Source: JALOOB01 sp040766655
GTDB taxonomy: Bacteria > Chloroflexota > Anaerolineae > CG2-30-64-16
Assembly: GCA_040766655.1 (NCBI GenBank)
Contig: JAXGQB010000012.1
Coordinates: 62,001 to 126,000, forward strand
Direction: 5' to 3'
DNA length: 64,000 nt
The position numbers and the translations under genes are program-made. Below are positions 39,304-47,035 of this stretch, one piece after another. The stretch's first letter is position 1; the number at the start of each line of letters is the position of its first letter. Under the pieces are notes generated by a model. The model ran no database searches. It was not told the DNA's origin and saw only the letters and a program-made list of their open reading frames with translations.

Positions 39304-41301
39304 TCACGCCACGTTCGCCTTATACAGCCCCCGATGATCCATCACGCCCGCGGCGTAGAACCAGCGCACCTTGATCGGCATCACGTCGTTGGTGAACATC
39401 AGCCCGCTGTTCGGGCTGGCGACGGAGAAGATCTCGGGCGTCTCGCCGTAGCGGAAGCCCAGCCCGATCGAGGCGTACAGCCGCGGGTCGGCCACCGCGG
39501 CCCAGTTGTTCACGTCGGTCCACAGGTCGACGACGATGACGCGGCGTCGCGCCGCGGCGAGGCGTGCGTCATGGCTGTCGCCCGCCGCGTCCACGTTCGT
39601 GTCGTTGTTCGCGGTGCCGGGCAGCCCCTCGCTCCCCAGCAGGGTCAGCGCGGTGTTCTCCAGGTCGGGTGGCACGAGCAGGAATTTCGGCGCGGTCAGC
39701 CCGCCGAGGCGCTCGCCGCTGTTCAGCTCGGTCTGCTTGCGCATCGCGAGCTTGGTCGCAGCCCACGATGCAGAGGAGAGCGCCACCGCGCCAAGGTTGG
39801 CGTGATCCACATGGAAGAGCGCCTTGCCGTCGGCCAGGGTGGGGCCCACGCCCGCGTTGTCGGTGAAGATCGCCGAGATCGACTTGCCGAGCGTGAGCCA
39901 CGCGGCCGAGGCCAGGGCGCGCGGCGCGCTGCGCAGACGGCCCACGTCGTCCTTATCCATCGCCTCCAGCGTGATGCCCAGGTAGCCGCCGCGCTTCTGC
40001 CACGCCGCGGTCTCGGCCGCGTCCGACCACGTCAGCTCGGTGTAGGCCGCGCCTTCGGCCACCGCGGGCAGCTGTCCCACCCCGCCCAGAGCGATCCAGC
40101 TGATGGCCTGGAGGGAGGTGAAGTTCTCGCGCCAGGTGATGGGCTCCCACCAGCGCGGGTACTGCTGGAACTCGTGCACCACCCGCTTGTTGAGCACGTT
40201 GGCCACGATGTTGGACATGGTGGTCGACGTGACGTTGGCCAGGCTGACGCGCTCGCTGTGGAACAGGCCGGTCATCTCGTAGTCGCCCGAGAGCGCCACG
40301 TACGCCTCGCGAATGCCTGACAACGGCCGGACGTTGCCCGCGGGCTGCCGGCCCTCGACCAGGGCCGCGATCGCCTCGCCGATCTGGTCGATCGAGTCGA
40401 GCATGCCGCTCACGGTGGCGCGAACGCCCTGCACCGTGTGCCGGCTCTCCTCGGCCGCGCGCGCAGCCTGCACCCGCGCGATCGCCGCGTCGAGGTCGGC
40501 CGCGCCCCAGCCATGCGCCAGGCTCGCGGCCACCACCCCCTGCCACGCCGCGGGCAGCCCGCTTGCGCTCAGCCGCGCGTCCAGCACGCTCCTGCGCAGC
40601 GCGGCCATGAGGGGACCGGCCGCGGCGTGCCCGCCGTCCACGTTCCCGTCCCCGGGCCCGGCGTCCTGTTCCGGGCCTGACCCGGCGCCGCCCGCCGTCT
40701 CTGCGTCCTCCGCAATCGCCGCGTCTGCCGCGGCCGCGTTCAGCACCCGCTGAAACTCGCCGCCCGCCGCAGGGCGATAGACGGCATCGATCTGATCCAC
40801 GCTCACCACCTCTTCCACCTCTCGCATCCCTTCTTGCGCCCGTCCCAGGCGCACGGTCAGTACTGCGCTGAGCCCGATCGGCGGCACCGCGCGGCCCGCA
40901 TCCCGGCTGGCCAGCCAGCCGTCGATCAGCCGGCCGAACGCCCGGCCTGCGTCGGTCTCTGCCAGCCGGTAGTCGGCCACCACCCCGCCTTCCTCCTCAT
41001 CCCACCGTGCATTCTCCGTGACCCCCAACAACCGCTCGAGGCCCGGATAGCCGTGCTGGCCCGCCCGGGGCGGCGGCGGGTTGAGGAAACTCGCCACCCC
41101 CTCGAACTTGCCTGCTGCGGCCCGCAGCACCTCCGCGCGGGCACGCATCCCCTTGCCCAGCCACACCCCCGGCCGGATCAGCACCGCGCGGAACACCCGC
41201 CCCGCAGGGCCCCCAGCCGGGCGCCCCGCCGGGCCTCCCGCTCCCGCCGCCAGTTCCCCCTGCAGCGACACCCGCTCCGCGTCCATCACATCCGCACCCA
41301 C
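39304..41301 (-). CDS. fused prohead protease and major capsid protein
   Basis: 665 residues. The C-terminal ~330 residues resemble Mu gpT-like capsid subunits: VVHEFQQYPRWWEPITWREN, TELTWSDAAETAAWQKRGGY, IFTDNAGVGPTLADGKALFH, and APKFLLVPPDLENTALTLLG. The N-terminal ~190 residues (RVFRAVLIRPGVWLGKGMRA, FLNPPPPRAGQHGYP, LLGVTENARWDEEEGGVVAD, PPIGLSAVLTVRL) look like a prohead protease, with His and Ser in suitable positions. A low-complexity, scaffold-like linker joins them. I start at GTG 41301 (AGGAGG 5 nt upstream); earlier codons lie in repeat DNA. Such fusions give one protease per capsid subunit unless processed. Confidence 0.75.
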   Translation of the reverse strand: MGADVMDAERVSLQGELAAGAGGPAGRPAGGPAGRVFRAVLIRPGVWLGKGMRARAEVLRAAAGKFEGVASFLNPPPPRAGQHGYPGLERLLGVTENARWDEEEGGVVADYRLAETDAGRAFGRLIDGWLASRDAGRAVPPIGLSAVLTVRLGRAQEGMREVEEVVSVDQIDAVYRPAAGGEFQRVLNAAAADAAIAEDAETAGGAGSGPEQDAGPGDGNVDGGHAAAGPLMAALRRSVLDARLSASGLPAAWQGVVAASLAHGWGAADLDAAIARVQAARAAEESRHTVQGVRATVSGMLDSIDQIGEAIAALVEGRQPAGNVRPLSGIREAYVALSGDYEMTGLFHSERVSLANVTSTTMSNIVANVLNKRVVHEFQQYPRWWEPITWRENFTSLQAISWIALGGVGQLPAVAEGAAYTELTWSDAAETAAWQKRGGYLGITLEAMDKDDVGRLRSAPRALASAAWLTLGKSISAIFTDNAGVGPTLADGKALFHVDHANLGAVALSSASWAATKLAMRKQTELNSGERLGGLTAPKFLLVPPDLENTALTLLGSEGLPGTANNDTNVDAAGDSHDARLAAARRRVIVVDLWTDVNNWAAVADPRLYASIGLGFRYGETPEIFSVASPNSGLMFTNDVMPIKVRWFYAAGVMDHRGLYKANVA

Positions 41302-41513
41302 GACCACCTCCTGGTTGGGTTGACGGTTGAAGGTTGGAAGGTTGCAGGTTTGACTTTCAACCTGCAACCTGTAGACCGTCCTTCCCAGGTGCCGGGCACC
41401 TGCGAGGTGCCCGGCACCTAAGAACCAGCCAACCTCCATCCCGCAACCTTCAACCTGTGAACCTTCAACCCGTAGTGCGCAATCTTCCATCTTCCATCTT
41501 CAATCTTCAATCG
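41302..41513. repeat. intergenic repeat block D with a perfect 15-bp hairpin
   Basis: AGGTGCCGGGCACCT (41387-41401) is perfectly inverted at 41405-41419 with a 3-nt loop. Around it are GGTTGAAGGTTGGAAGG, CTTTCAACCTGCAACC, AACCTTCAACC words and a CTTCCATCTTCCATCTTCAA run beside the upstream gene stop. Confidence 0.9.
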
Positions 41514-41792
41514 CTATTCGTACGCCACGCACACCGCCACGCTGCCCGCCAACGACATCACCGCCAGGCCCGACCCGACCGCCACCCGGTCTGCCCACGC
41601 CGCCGACTGGCCGGCCAGCACGCCGAACTGCAGATACGTCATCGCGCCATCCGCGTCCGTCAGAACCACCTTCGCCGCCGCGGCGCCCGTGCGCTCCGTC
41701 ACCAGCACCGACGTCAGCACCACCGGCCGCGTCTCCACCACCTCGAACCCGCCCGCGCCCAACGAAACGACCTGAACCTGACTCGCACCCAC
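41514..41792 (-). CDS. small phage structural-type protein
   Basis: 92 residues starting at GTG 41792, with GAGG ~4 nt upstream. Entirely beta-like: VVSLGAGGFEVVETRPVVLT, SVLVTERTGAAAAKVVLTDA, FGVLAGQSAAWADRVAVGSG, then a hydrophobic end. The arrangement of short strands resembles head-decoration or tail-completion proteins, but I do not recognise a family. It sits between portal and protease-capsid genes. Confidence 0.45.
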   Translation of the reverse strand: MGASQVQVVSLGAGGFEVVETRPVVLTSVLVTERTGAAAAKVVLTDADGAMTYLQFGVLAGQSAAWADRVAVGSGLAVMSLAGSVAVCVAYE

Positions 41793-41990
41793 GGACCCTC
41801 ATCTCCTCCCAGGTGCCCGGCACTTCGGAAGTGCCGGGCACCTAAAGACCGGCCAACTCACAACCCGCAACCTTGTGCCAGCTTCGCTGGCCCAACCTTC
41901 AACTTTTCTTCCGAAGTGCCGGGCACCTAAAGACCGGCCAACTCACAACCCGTAACCTTGGGCCAGCTTCGCTGACACAACCTTCAACTT
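41793..41990. repeat. intergenic repeat block E: perfect hairpin and 85-bp-period direct repeat
   Basis: AGGTGCCCGGCACTT (41811-41825) is perfectly inverted at 41829-41843 with loop CGG. A ~65-bp unit starting at 41828 (GAAGTGCCGGGCACCTAAAG...) recurs at 41913 with a few changes. Both units end in CCAGCTTCGCTG. Confidence 0.9.
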
Positions 41991-43397
41991 TCAACCCCAA
42001 CCGGTCAACCCGTCATCTTCCTTCTTCCATCTTCCATCTTCCATCTTCAATCCCGTCTCTCCCGCGAACCGCAACACCGTCCGCAACGCCAGCTCCCGCA
42101 ACTCCTCGCTCGTCCCGCGGAGCTTCGCCAGGTGACCGAACGCCTGCGCCGCGGCCTCCGCGCTGCGCGCCAGCTCCAGGTTGTCGCCCGGCGACACATC
42201 GGGCAGGTGCACCTCGATGTCGTCGATGCAGCGCTCCTGCGCCGCCGCGCCCACCTTGCCCAGGCCGACCGCACGGTTGTACGCGGTCAGGGCGACGGTG
42301 ACCAGCAGGTTGCCGAAGTAGGCCTGCCGCGCCTGCATGAAGCGCACCCGCATCTCGGCCATGGCGCGGGCCGTGGCCAGCGTCGAGGTCTCGGCCTCGC
42401 CCAAGTCGGTCAGCCCGATGCCGGGCCCGCCCGCGGCCACCATCCAGCGGATCGCGCGGCCGTCCGCCGCGGCGTCGTGCGCATGCAGGCTCGGCGCGAC
42501 CGCCTGCCACTCCTCCGTCTGCCGGTCCACCACCATCACCGTGCCCGGCTCCGGCGGCGTGCGATACTGCTCGCGCTTCAGCGGTATCTGCTTCTCCGGC
42601 ACCCGGACGATCCACAGGAACGCACGCACGGCCGCGTTCAGGCGCAGGCGATCCTCCAGCCACCGCGAGTAGCGCGCGGCCCACGGCAGGATCGCCACCA
42701 GGTCGCTCTCTCCCCGCACGCAGCCCACCGGCCGGTTGATCGCGAAGTGAAGGCAGACAGGCCGGAGGAGCAACGCTGCGTCGTTCCCCGCTGCTTGCGG
42801 CCCCCCCTCCGGCGCGCCGGCAAGCGGCCCATCGATCGCCCCCTCGTCACTTCCCGCGGCCCACCACACCCGGCCGGCCGGCCAGTCCGGGTCGCCCGCG
42901 GGCACGGCCTCGTGGTACGAGACCTCCCGCTCGTAGTCCCCCGGATCCACCGCTACCCGGTCGATGCTCGACGCAGGGAGCGGCCGCACGTAGCTCATCC
43001 CGTCCACCGGGTTCGTGTGCAGCGTGATGAAGAGCTCGCCGCTGCGCGTCAGCTCGTCGCACCACTCGGCCTGCCTGAGTGCCATCCGGTTCTGCGGGTC
43101 GGACCAGAACCGGCGGAGGAAGTCGTGCAGCACCGGGTCCGCCGCGGAGAGGCTGATCCCGTCGCCCACCACGTACGCGGTCACGATCTGCACCAGCCGG
43201 CGCACCAGCGGATTCCGGCGCCACGCCTCCCGCGCGTCGGTGAACTCCTGGTACAGCACGTCCCACGACTTGTCCAGCCCCGTCCCGGCCGTGCCCACCA
43301 CCACCAACCCATCACCCTCCACCCCCGGCGGGACCGCCACGACCTCCGCCAGCCACGCCCGCACACGATCCATCCATCTCACGCCGCTACCCCCCAT
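41991..43397 (-). CDS. phage portal protein
   Basis: About 468 residues. Portal-type sequence: KSWDVLYQEFTDAREAWRRN, VRRLVQIVTAYVVGDGISLS, ELTRSGELFITLHTNPVDGM, LEDRLRLNAAVRAFLWIVRV, GTVMVVDRQTEEWQAVAPSL, then a long helical part ending FGHLAKLRGTSEELRELALR. The portal is the dodecameric DNA gate at the capsid vertex. ATG 43397 is the likely start; GTG 43382 and ATG 43373 are alternatives. The last ~20 codons (GLKMEDGRWKKEDD...) are read from the GATGGAAGATGG-type repeat, so the natural C-terminus was probably replaced. Confidence 0.8.
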   Translation of the reverse strand: MGGSGVRWMDRVRAWLAEVVAVPPGVEGDGLVVVGTAGTGLDKSWDVLYQEFTDAREAWRRNPLVRRLVQIVTAYVVGDGISLSAADPVLHDFLRRFWSDPQNRMALRQAEWCDELTRSGELFITLHTNPVDGMSYVRPLPASSIDRVAVDPGDYEREVSYHEAVPAGDPDWPAGRVWWAAGSDEGAIDGPLAGAPEGGPQAAGNDAALLLRPVCLHFAINRPVGCVRGESDLVAILPWAARYSRWLEDRLRLNAAVRAFLWIVRVPEKQIPLKREQYRTPPEPGTVMVVDRQTEEWQAVAPSLHAHDAAADGRAIRWMVAAGGPGIGLTDLGEAETSTLATARAMAEMRVRFMQARQAYFGNLLVTVALTAYNRAVGLGKVGAAAQERCIDDIEVHLPDVSPGDNLELARSAEAAAQAFGHLAKLRGTSEELRELALRTVLRFAGETGLKMEDGRWKKEDDGLTGWG

Positions 43398-43663
43398 TCC
43401 CCGAGGAATCGGTTGCAGGTTGGGCCAGCGCAGCTGGCGTGCCAGCTTTGCCGGCGTGCCAGCTGCGCTGGCCCAGGGTTGAAAGTTGAAGGTTGACCTC
43501 ACCCTGTCATCACCGGGGTCGTTCGTGCAACGTTCAACCCGCAACCTGCAACCTTCAACCCGAACCCCTCACCCCGAAACCCCACAGCCAGTGACCTTCA
43601 ACCGGCAGACCGCAATCTTCAATCTTCCATCTTCAATCTTCAATCGGTGCTCCGCACCTTGCG
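43398..43663. repeat. intergenic repeat block F
   Basis: GGGCCAGCGCAGCTGGC with nearby inverted copies (GCCAGCTGCGCTGGCCC), GGTTGAAAGTTGAAGG, AACCTGCAACCTTCAACCC, and a CTTCAATCTTCCATCTTCAA run directly at the terminase stop. Confidence 0.85.
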
Positions 43664-45187
43664 TCACCATCCCCCCGTCTCCCGCACGTCGAAGCGATCC
43701 ACCGGCGGGATGGCCACGGACAGCCCTTCGCCCGTCTCCTGCTCCCCGAAGCGGGCGGCGGCCGCGGCGAGCACCCACGCCATCGCGCGGTCGTCGCGGC
43801 CGCCCGGCGCGGCGGACAGCGTCGCGCCCCGGATGTCCATCAGCTGCTGCAGCGTCTCCGCGTCGCGGATCCGGGGTGACCCGCCGGAAAGGAGCTCCGC
43901 GGCCGCGTTGAACGCGAGTGTCTTCGACCGCGGCGCGGTCAGCCAGCCCGGGCGGCCGTCCAGCCCAACCAGCACGGCCGCCCGCCCGCACGCCGCCCCC
44001 GCCTCCGCCATCCCGGCCTCCGCCAGGGCCAACAGCACCGCGTGGCCGTGGTTGTTGCGCTCCACCAGCACGCCTGCGGCGTACGCCTCGGCCACCATGT
44101 GCAGGTAGGCGGCGAAGGGGCCCGGCTCGAAACGGCCCGCAAGCAACGCGACCTGGTCCCCCGTGTCCGCGTCGATCACGCACGCCACCGACTCGTCGGA
44201 GCGCGGGTTGCCCTCCGCCGGATCCACCCCCATCACGTACGAGCGCCCCAGGGCCGGCGCCTCGAACACCCGCACCCCCGGCAGCCCGTCGATCCCCGCG
44301 GCCAACACGGCCGGGTCCTCGACCTTGGGACCCATACCTTCGATCCCGCGGCCGGCCCGCTCGATCCACGCCGCAGGGAACCGCCGATCCAGCGTCCGGC
44401 CCGCCAGCGCCTCGATCTCCGTCGCCGGATACTCCTGGTGCAGCGCGTCGAGCGCGCCGGTGCGCGCCAGCACGTCCCGCCTGACCGACTCGTACCACGC
44501 CGCGTCGCGGTCGGGCCGCGCGCACCAGGGCAGGAAGATCGGGTGATAGTCGTTCGCACCCTGCCGGGCCGCGCGGTAGATGCGCTGGAACGGCGAGCCC
44601 GGCCGGTCCTTGTTGACCGTCGACAGAAGCACCAGGCTGCCGCCGCCGTCGATCGTCGGCTTGACCGCATCCAGCAGCCCGTCCAGGTTCTCCGCGTGGT
44701 CGGCCTCGTCGATCACCGCGATCGTCGCCGTGTAGGAACGGCCGCCCGTCGTGGGAAACGCCAGGGCCGCGGACCCGTTGGAGAGCCGCAACTCGTGCGC
44801 GTTGGACTGCACCTCCCGCCGCGCACGCATCCAGTCCGGCAGGCGCTCGTACATGCCGCGCAGCCGGAAGTTGAGCAGGTGGACCGCCTCGTCGTCGCGC
44901 TTCGAGAAGAGCAGGGCCGTGGCCTCGGGCCGGAACAGCATCAGCCACAGCGCATAACCCACCGTCAGCCACGACATGCCCAACTGCCTCGCCTTCAACA
45001 TCACCACCAGCCGGTGCTCCTGCAGCGCGTCGGCCACGGGCAGCTGGCTGGCCCAGAGGTGCATGGGCGTCCAGGTGCGCGCCGTAGCGTCGTACAGGTG
45101 GCCGTACGTGTCGATCCAGTACGAGAACGACTGCGTTGCCAACAGCCACTCGCGGCGCTGCGCGGCCGGGGTGATGTCCTCACTCAC
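43664..45187 (-). CDS. phage terminase large subunit
   Basis: 507 residues, full length. ATPase part: Walker A-like VVMLKARQLGMSWLTVGYAL (K65), Walker B IAVIDEADHAE (D160-E161), coupling motif LVLLSTVNKD. Nuclease part (~300-480): SYVMGVDPAEGNPRSDESVA with the first acidic residue, and GVLVERNNHGHAVLLAL with the next; DDRAMAWVLAAAAA supplies the last Asp. It packages DNA into proheads using ATP. All catalytic motifs are intact. The small-subunit candidate lies 19 bp upstream. Confidence 0.93.
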   Translation of the reverse strand: MSEDITPAAQRREWLLATQSFSYWIDTYGHLYDATARTWTPMHLWASQLPVADALQEHRLVVMLKARQLGMSWLTVGYALWLMLFRPEATALLFSKRDDEAVHLLNFRLRGMYERLPDWMRARREVQSNAHELRLSNGSAALAFPTTGGRSYTATIAVIDEADHAENLDGLLDAVKPTIDGGGSLVLLSTVNKDRPGSPFQRIYRAARQGANDYHPIFLPWCARPDRDAAWYESVRRDVLARTGALDALHQEYPATEIEALAGRTLDRRFPAAWIERAGRGIEGMGPKVEDPAVLAAGIDGLPGVRVFEAPALGRSYVMGVDPAEGNPRSDESVACVIDADTGDQVALLAGRFEPGPFAAYLHMVAEAYAAGVLVERNNHGHAVLLALAEAGMAEAGAACGRAAVLVGLDGRPGWLTAPRSKTLAFNAAAELLSGGSPRIRDAETLQQLMDIRGATLSAAPGGRDDRAMAWVLAAAAARFGEQETGEGLSVAIPPVDRFDVRETGGW

Positions 45188-45206
45188 GTCGCCTTCCGCC
45201 GCACGC

Positions 45207-45581
45207 TCATTCCGTCGTCTCGCTCAGCCGCGCAGCGCGCCACGCCAGCAGGCGCACACTCGCCTTGCCGAACTCGTCCGCGGTGAACGGCCGCTGCATC
45301 GTCACCGCTACCGCCATCGATCGGACCGGCACACCGTACGCGTACGCGGTCAGCAACCTGATCGCATTCGGGTCGCCGTCCTGCGCCCGCGCCCACAGGG
45401 TGCGCGCCAGCCGCTCCTGTTGCGACAGTGCGTGCGCGGCGGGCGCGTTTGCTTCGTCGCCGCCAGGATCCCCCTGCGCGGCCAGCTCCTCCCCGATCCT
45501 GCGCAGCATCTCGGGCCAGGGTTCGCCCTTGGCCCGGCGGCTTCGGGTGCGCCGCGGCTTCTCCGCCTGCTGCACAGCCAT
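45207..45581 (-). CDS. putative phage terminase small subunit
   Basis: 124 residues; ATG 45581 has AGGAGG 5 nt upstream. A basic N-terminus (KPRRTRSRRAKGEPWPEMLR) is followed by helices (SQQERLARTLWARAQDGDPN, AIRLLTAYAYGVPVRSMAV). This resembles small proteins placed just before the large terminase gene and the 'GDP-AIRLL--Y-YG-P' pattern seen in DNA-binding phage proteins. The position and basic end support a DNA-recognition role; family not proven. First gene of the cassette. Confidence 0.6.
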   Translation of the reverse strand: MAVQQAEKPRRTRSRRAKGEPWPEMLRRIGEELAAQGDPGGDEANAPAAHALSQQERLARTLWARAQDGDPNAIRLLTAYAYGVPVRSMAVAVTMQRPFTADEFGKASVRLLAWRAARLSETTE

Positions 45582-45949
45582 CTGCACCTCCTTCCTCCAT
45601 CAGCGTCATGCGCTTGCGATCTCCATCCCGCACCCCCTGCCAGGCCGGTGTCTCGGCCGGCGATCCGTCGCACGTAGGCGAGGCGGCGCTTTGCGGCGAG
45701 GGCGGTGCGGGATGGGGCCCGAACAGGCAACTGAACGTCTGTTCTATCGCCAACTATCGCGCTGGCTGGACGCCAAGTCAAGGGGTTTGCGAGGCCAAAA
45801 CAGCTCAAATGTTCGTATTCATGGGAGACACTTTTGACCGTCAGATCTTTCCGGACGCGGCGTTTTCAGCCACGATCGTTGCCGCGCGGCCCGTGCATTT
45901 CGCCCGGCCCTGTGCTAATATCACCCCAATCGCACTGTGGAGAGCATCG
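45582..45949. other. 368-bp gap between the phage cassette and an acetyltransferase gene
   Basis: No frame of convincing coding character. Two minus-strand frames here are low-complexity and lack a start signal. A dedicated promoter for the cassette was not identified. The plus-strand promoter of the acetyltransferase gene lies at its right end. Confidence 0.4.
45913..45921 (+). promoter_or_regulatory. extended -10 promoter of the first acetyltransferase gene
   Basis: TGCTAATAT (TGn plus TAATAT) 28 nt before the ATG at 45950; no clear -35. Confidence 0.45.
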
Positions 45950-46453
45950 ATGGGAAACAAGATCGAAATCCGCCCCCTGCGGCCCGGCGACTGGGACGCG
46001 GTGTGGCGCGTCATCGAGCCGGTGTTCCGAGCCGGCGAGACCTACGCCTTCTCGCCCCAGATCACGGAAGAGGAAGCCCGGCGCGCATGGGTCGAGGCGC
46101 CACAGGCCACCTTCGTCGCGCTGGACGACACTGACGCCGTCCTCGGCACCTATTACATCAAGCCCAATCAGCCCGGCCTGGGCTCCCACGTGTGCAATTG
46201 CGGCTACATCGTCGCGAAGGGGGCACGCGGCCGGGGCATCGCGTCCGCCATGTGCGAGCATTCGCAGGCCGAGGCCGTGTCCCGCGGCTTCCGCGCGATG
46301 CAATACAACCTCGTCGTATCGACCAACGACGGCGCGGTCCGCCTCTGGCAGAGCCACGGCTTCGACATCGCGGGCCGGCTGCCGGCCGCGTTCCGTCACC
46401 CGCGGCTCGGCTTCGTGGATGCCTACGTGATGTACAAGCAGTTGGTGCGCTAG
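45950..46453 (+). CDS. GNAT family N-acetyltransferase
   Basis: 167 residues, single GNAT domain that transfers an acetyl group from acetyl-CoA. Starts IEIRPLRPGDWDAVWRVIEP; acetyl-CoA binding motif A is CGYIVAKGARGRGIASAMCE (R/Q-x-x-G-x-G/A form); then AMQYNLVVSTNDGAVRLWQS and GFDIAGRLPAAF. The pattern (YAFSP, YY-KPNQPGLGSHV-N-GY) matches L-azetidine or toxic amino-acid acetyltransferase-like members, but the substrate is unproven. The next GNAT gene follows 32 bp later in the same direction. Confidence 0.88.
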   Translation: MGNKIEIRPLRPGDWDAVWRVIEPVFRAGETYAFSPQITEEEARRAWVEAPQATFVALDDTDAVLGTYYIKPNQPGLGSHVCNCGYIVAKGARGRGIASAMCEHSQAEAVSRGFRAMQYNLVVSTNDGAVRLWQSHGFDIAGRLPAAFRHPRLGFVDAYVMYKQLVR

Positions 46454-46485
46454 CCCGGGCCCGCAGGGGGGCCAGGAGGATCACC

Positions 46486-46965
46486 ATGGCCATCACCTTG
46501 CGCCCCCCGCGCGACGACGACCTGGACTGGGTCGTCAGACGGCACGGCGCGCTCTACACCGGGGAATACGGCTGGAACGAGGAATTCGAGGTGCTCGTCG
46601 CGGGCATCGTCGAGCAGTTCAGGCAGAACTTCGACCCGGCCTGGGAGGGCTGCTGGATCGCGGAAGTGGACGGGGAACGCGTGGGCTCCGTCTTCATGGT
46701 ACACAAGTCCGACACGGTCGCCAAGCTGCGGCTGTTGTTCGTGGAGCAGGCTGCGCGCGGCCAGGGGGTGGGCCGTGCGCTGGTGGAGGAATGCATCCGC
46801 TTTGCGCGGGAGCGGGGCTACCGCCAGATCGTGCTCTGGACGAACAGCTGCCTGCTGCCCGCGCGGCACATCTACGAGAAGACCGGTTTCCGCATGATCG
46901 AGGCGGAGCCGCACCATAGCTTCGGCGTCGACCTCGTCGGAGAGACCTGGATCCTCGACCTGTAG
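46486..46965 (+). CDS. GNAT family N-acetyltransferase
   Basis: 159 residues. N-terminus ITLRPPRDDDLDWVVRRHGA, then the acetyl-CoA site LRLLFVEQAARGQGVGRALV and WTNSCLLPARHIYEKTGFRM. The 'RHG-LY--EYGW---FE' opening is the pattern of MarR-associated acetyltransferases, here without the MarR domain. AGGAGG lies 6 nt before the ATG. Probably co-transcribed with the preceding GNAT gene; convergent with the next one. Confidence 0.88.
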   Translation: MAITLRPPRDDDLDWVVRRHGALYTGEYGWNEEFEVLVAGIVEQFRQNFDPAWEGCWIAEVDGERVGSVFMVHKSDTVAKLRLLFVEQAARGQGVGRALVEECIRFARERGYRQIVLWTNSCLLPARHIYEKTGFRMIEAEPHHSFGVDLVGETWILDL

Positions 46966-47035
46966 GCCACCACGACGATCGACACGCCGCCGCCGTCGTC
47001 GGGACCGGAGCCGCCGTGCAGCGGGCCGCATGCCG

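Noticed and set aside
38224..43663. The repeat-rich gaps as CRISPR arrays or tRNA genes
   Set aside because: Words are 10-20 bp, irregularly spaced, often inverted, and no cas genes or cloverleaf folds are seen.
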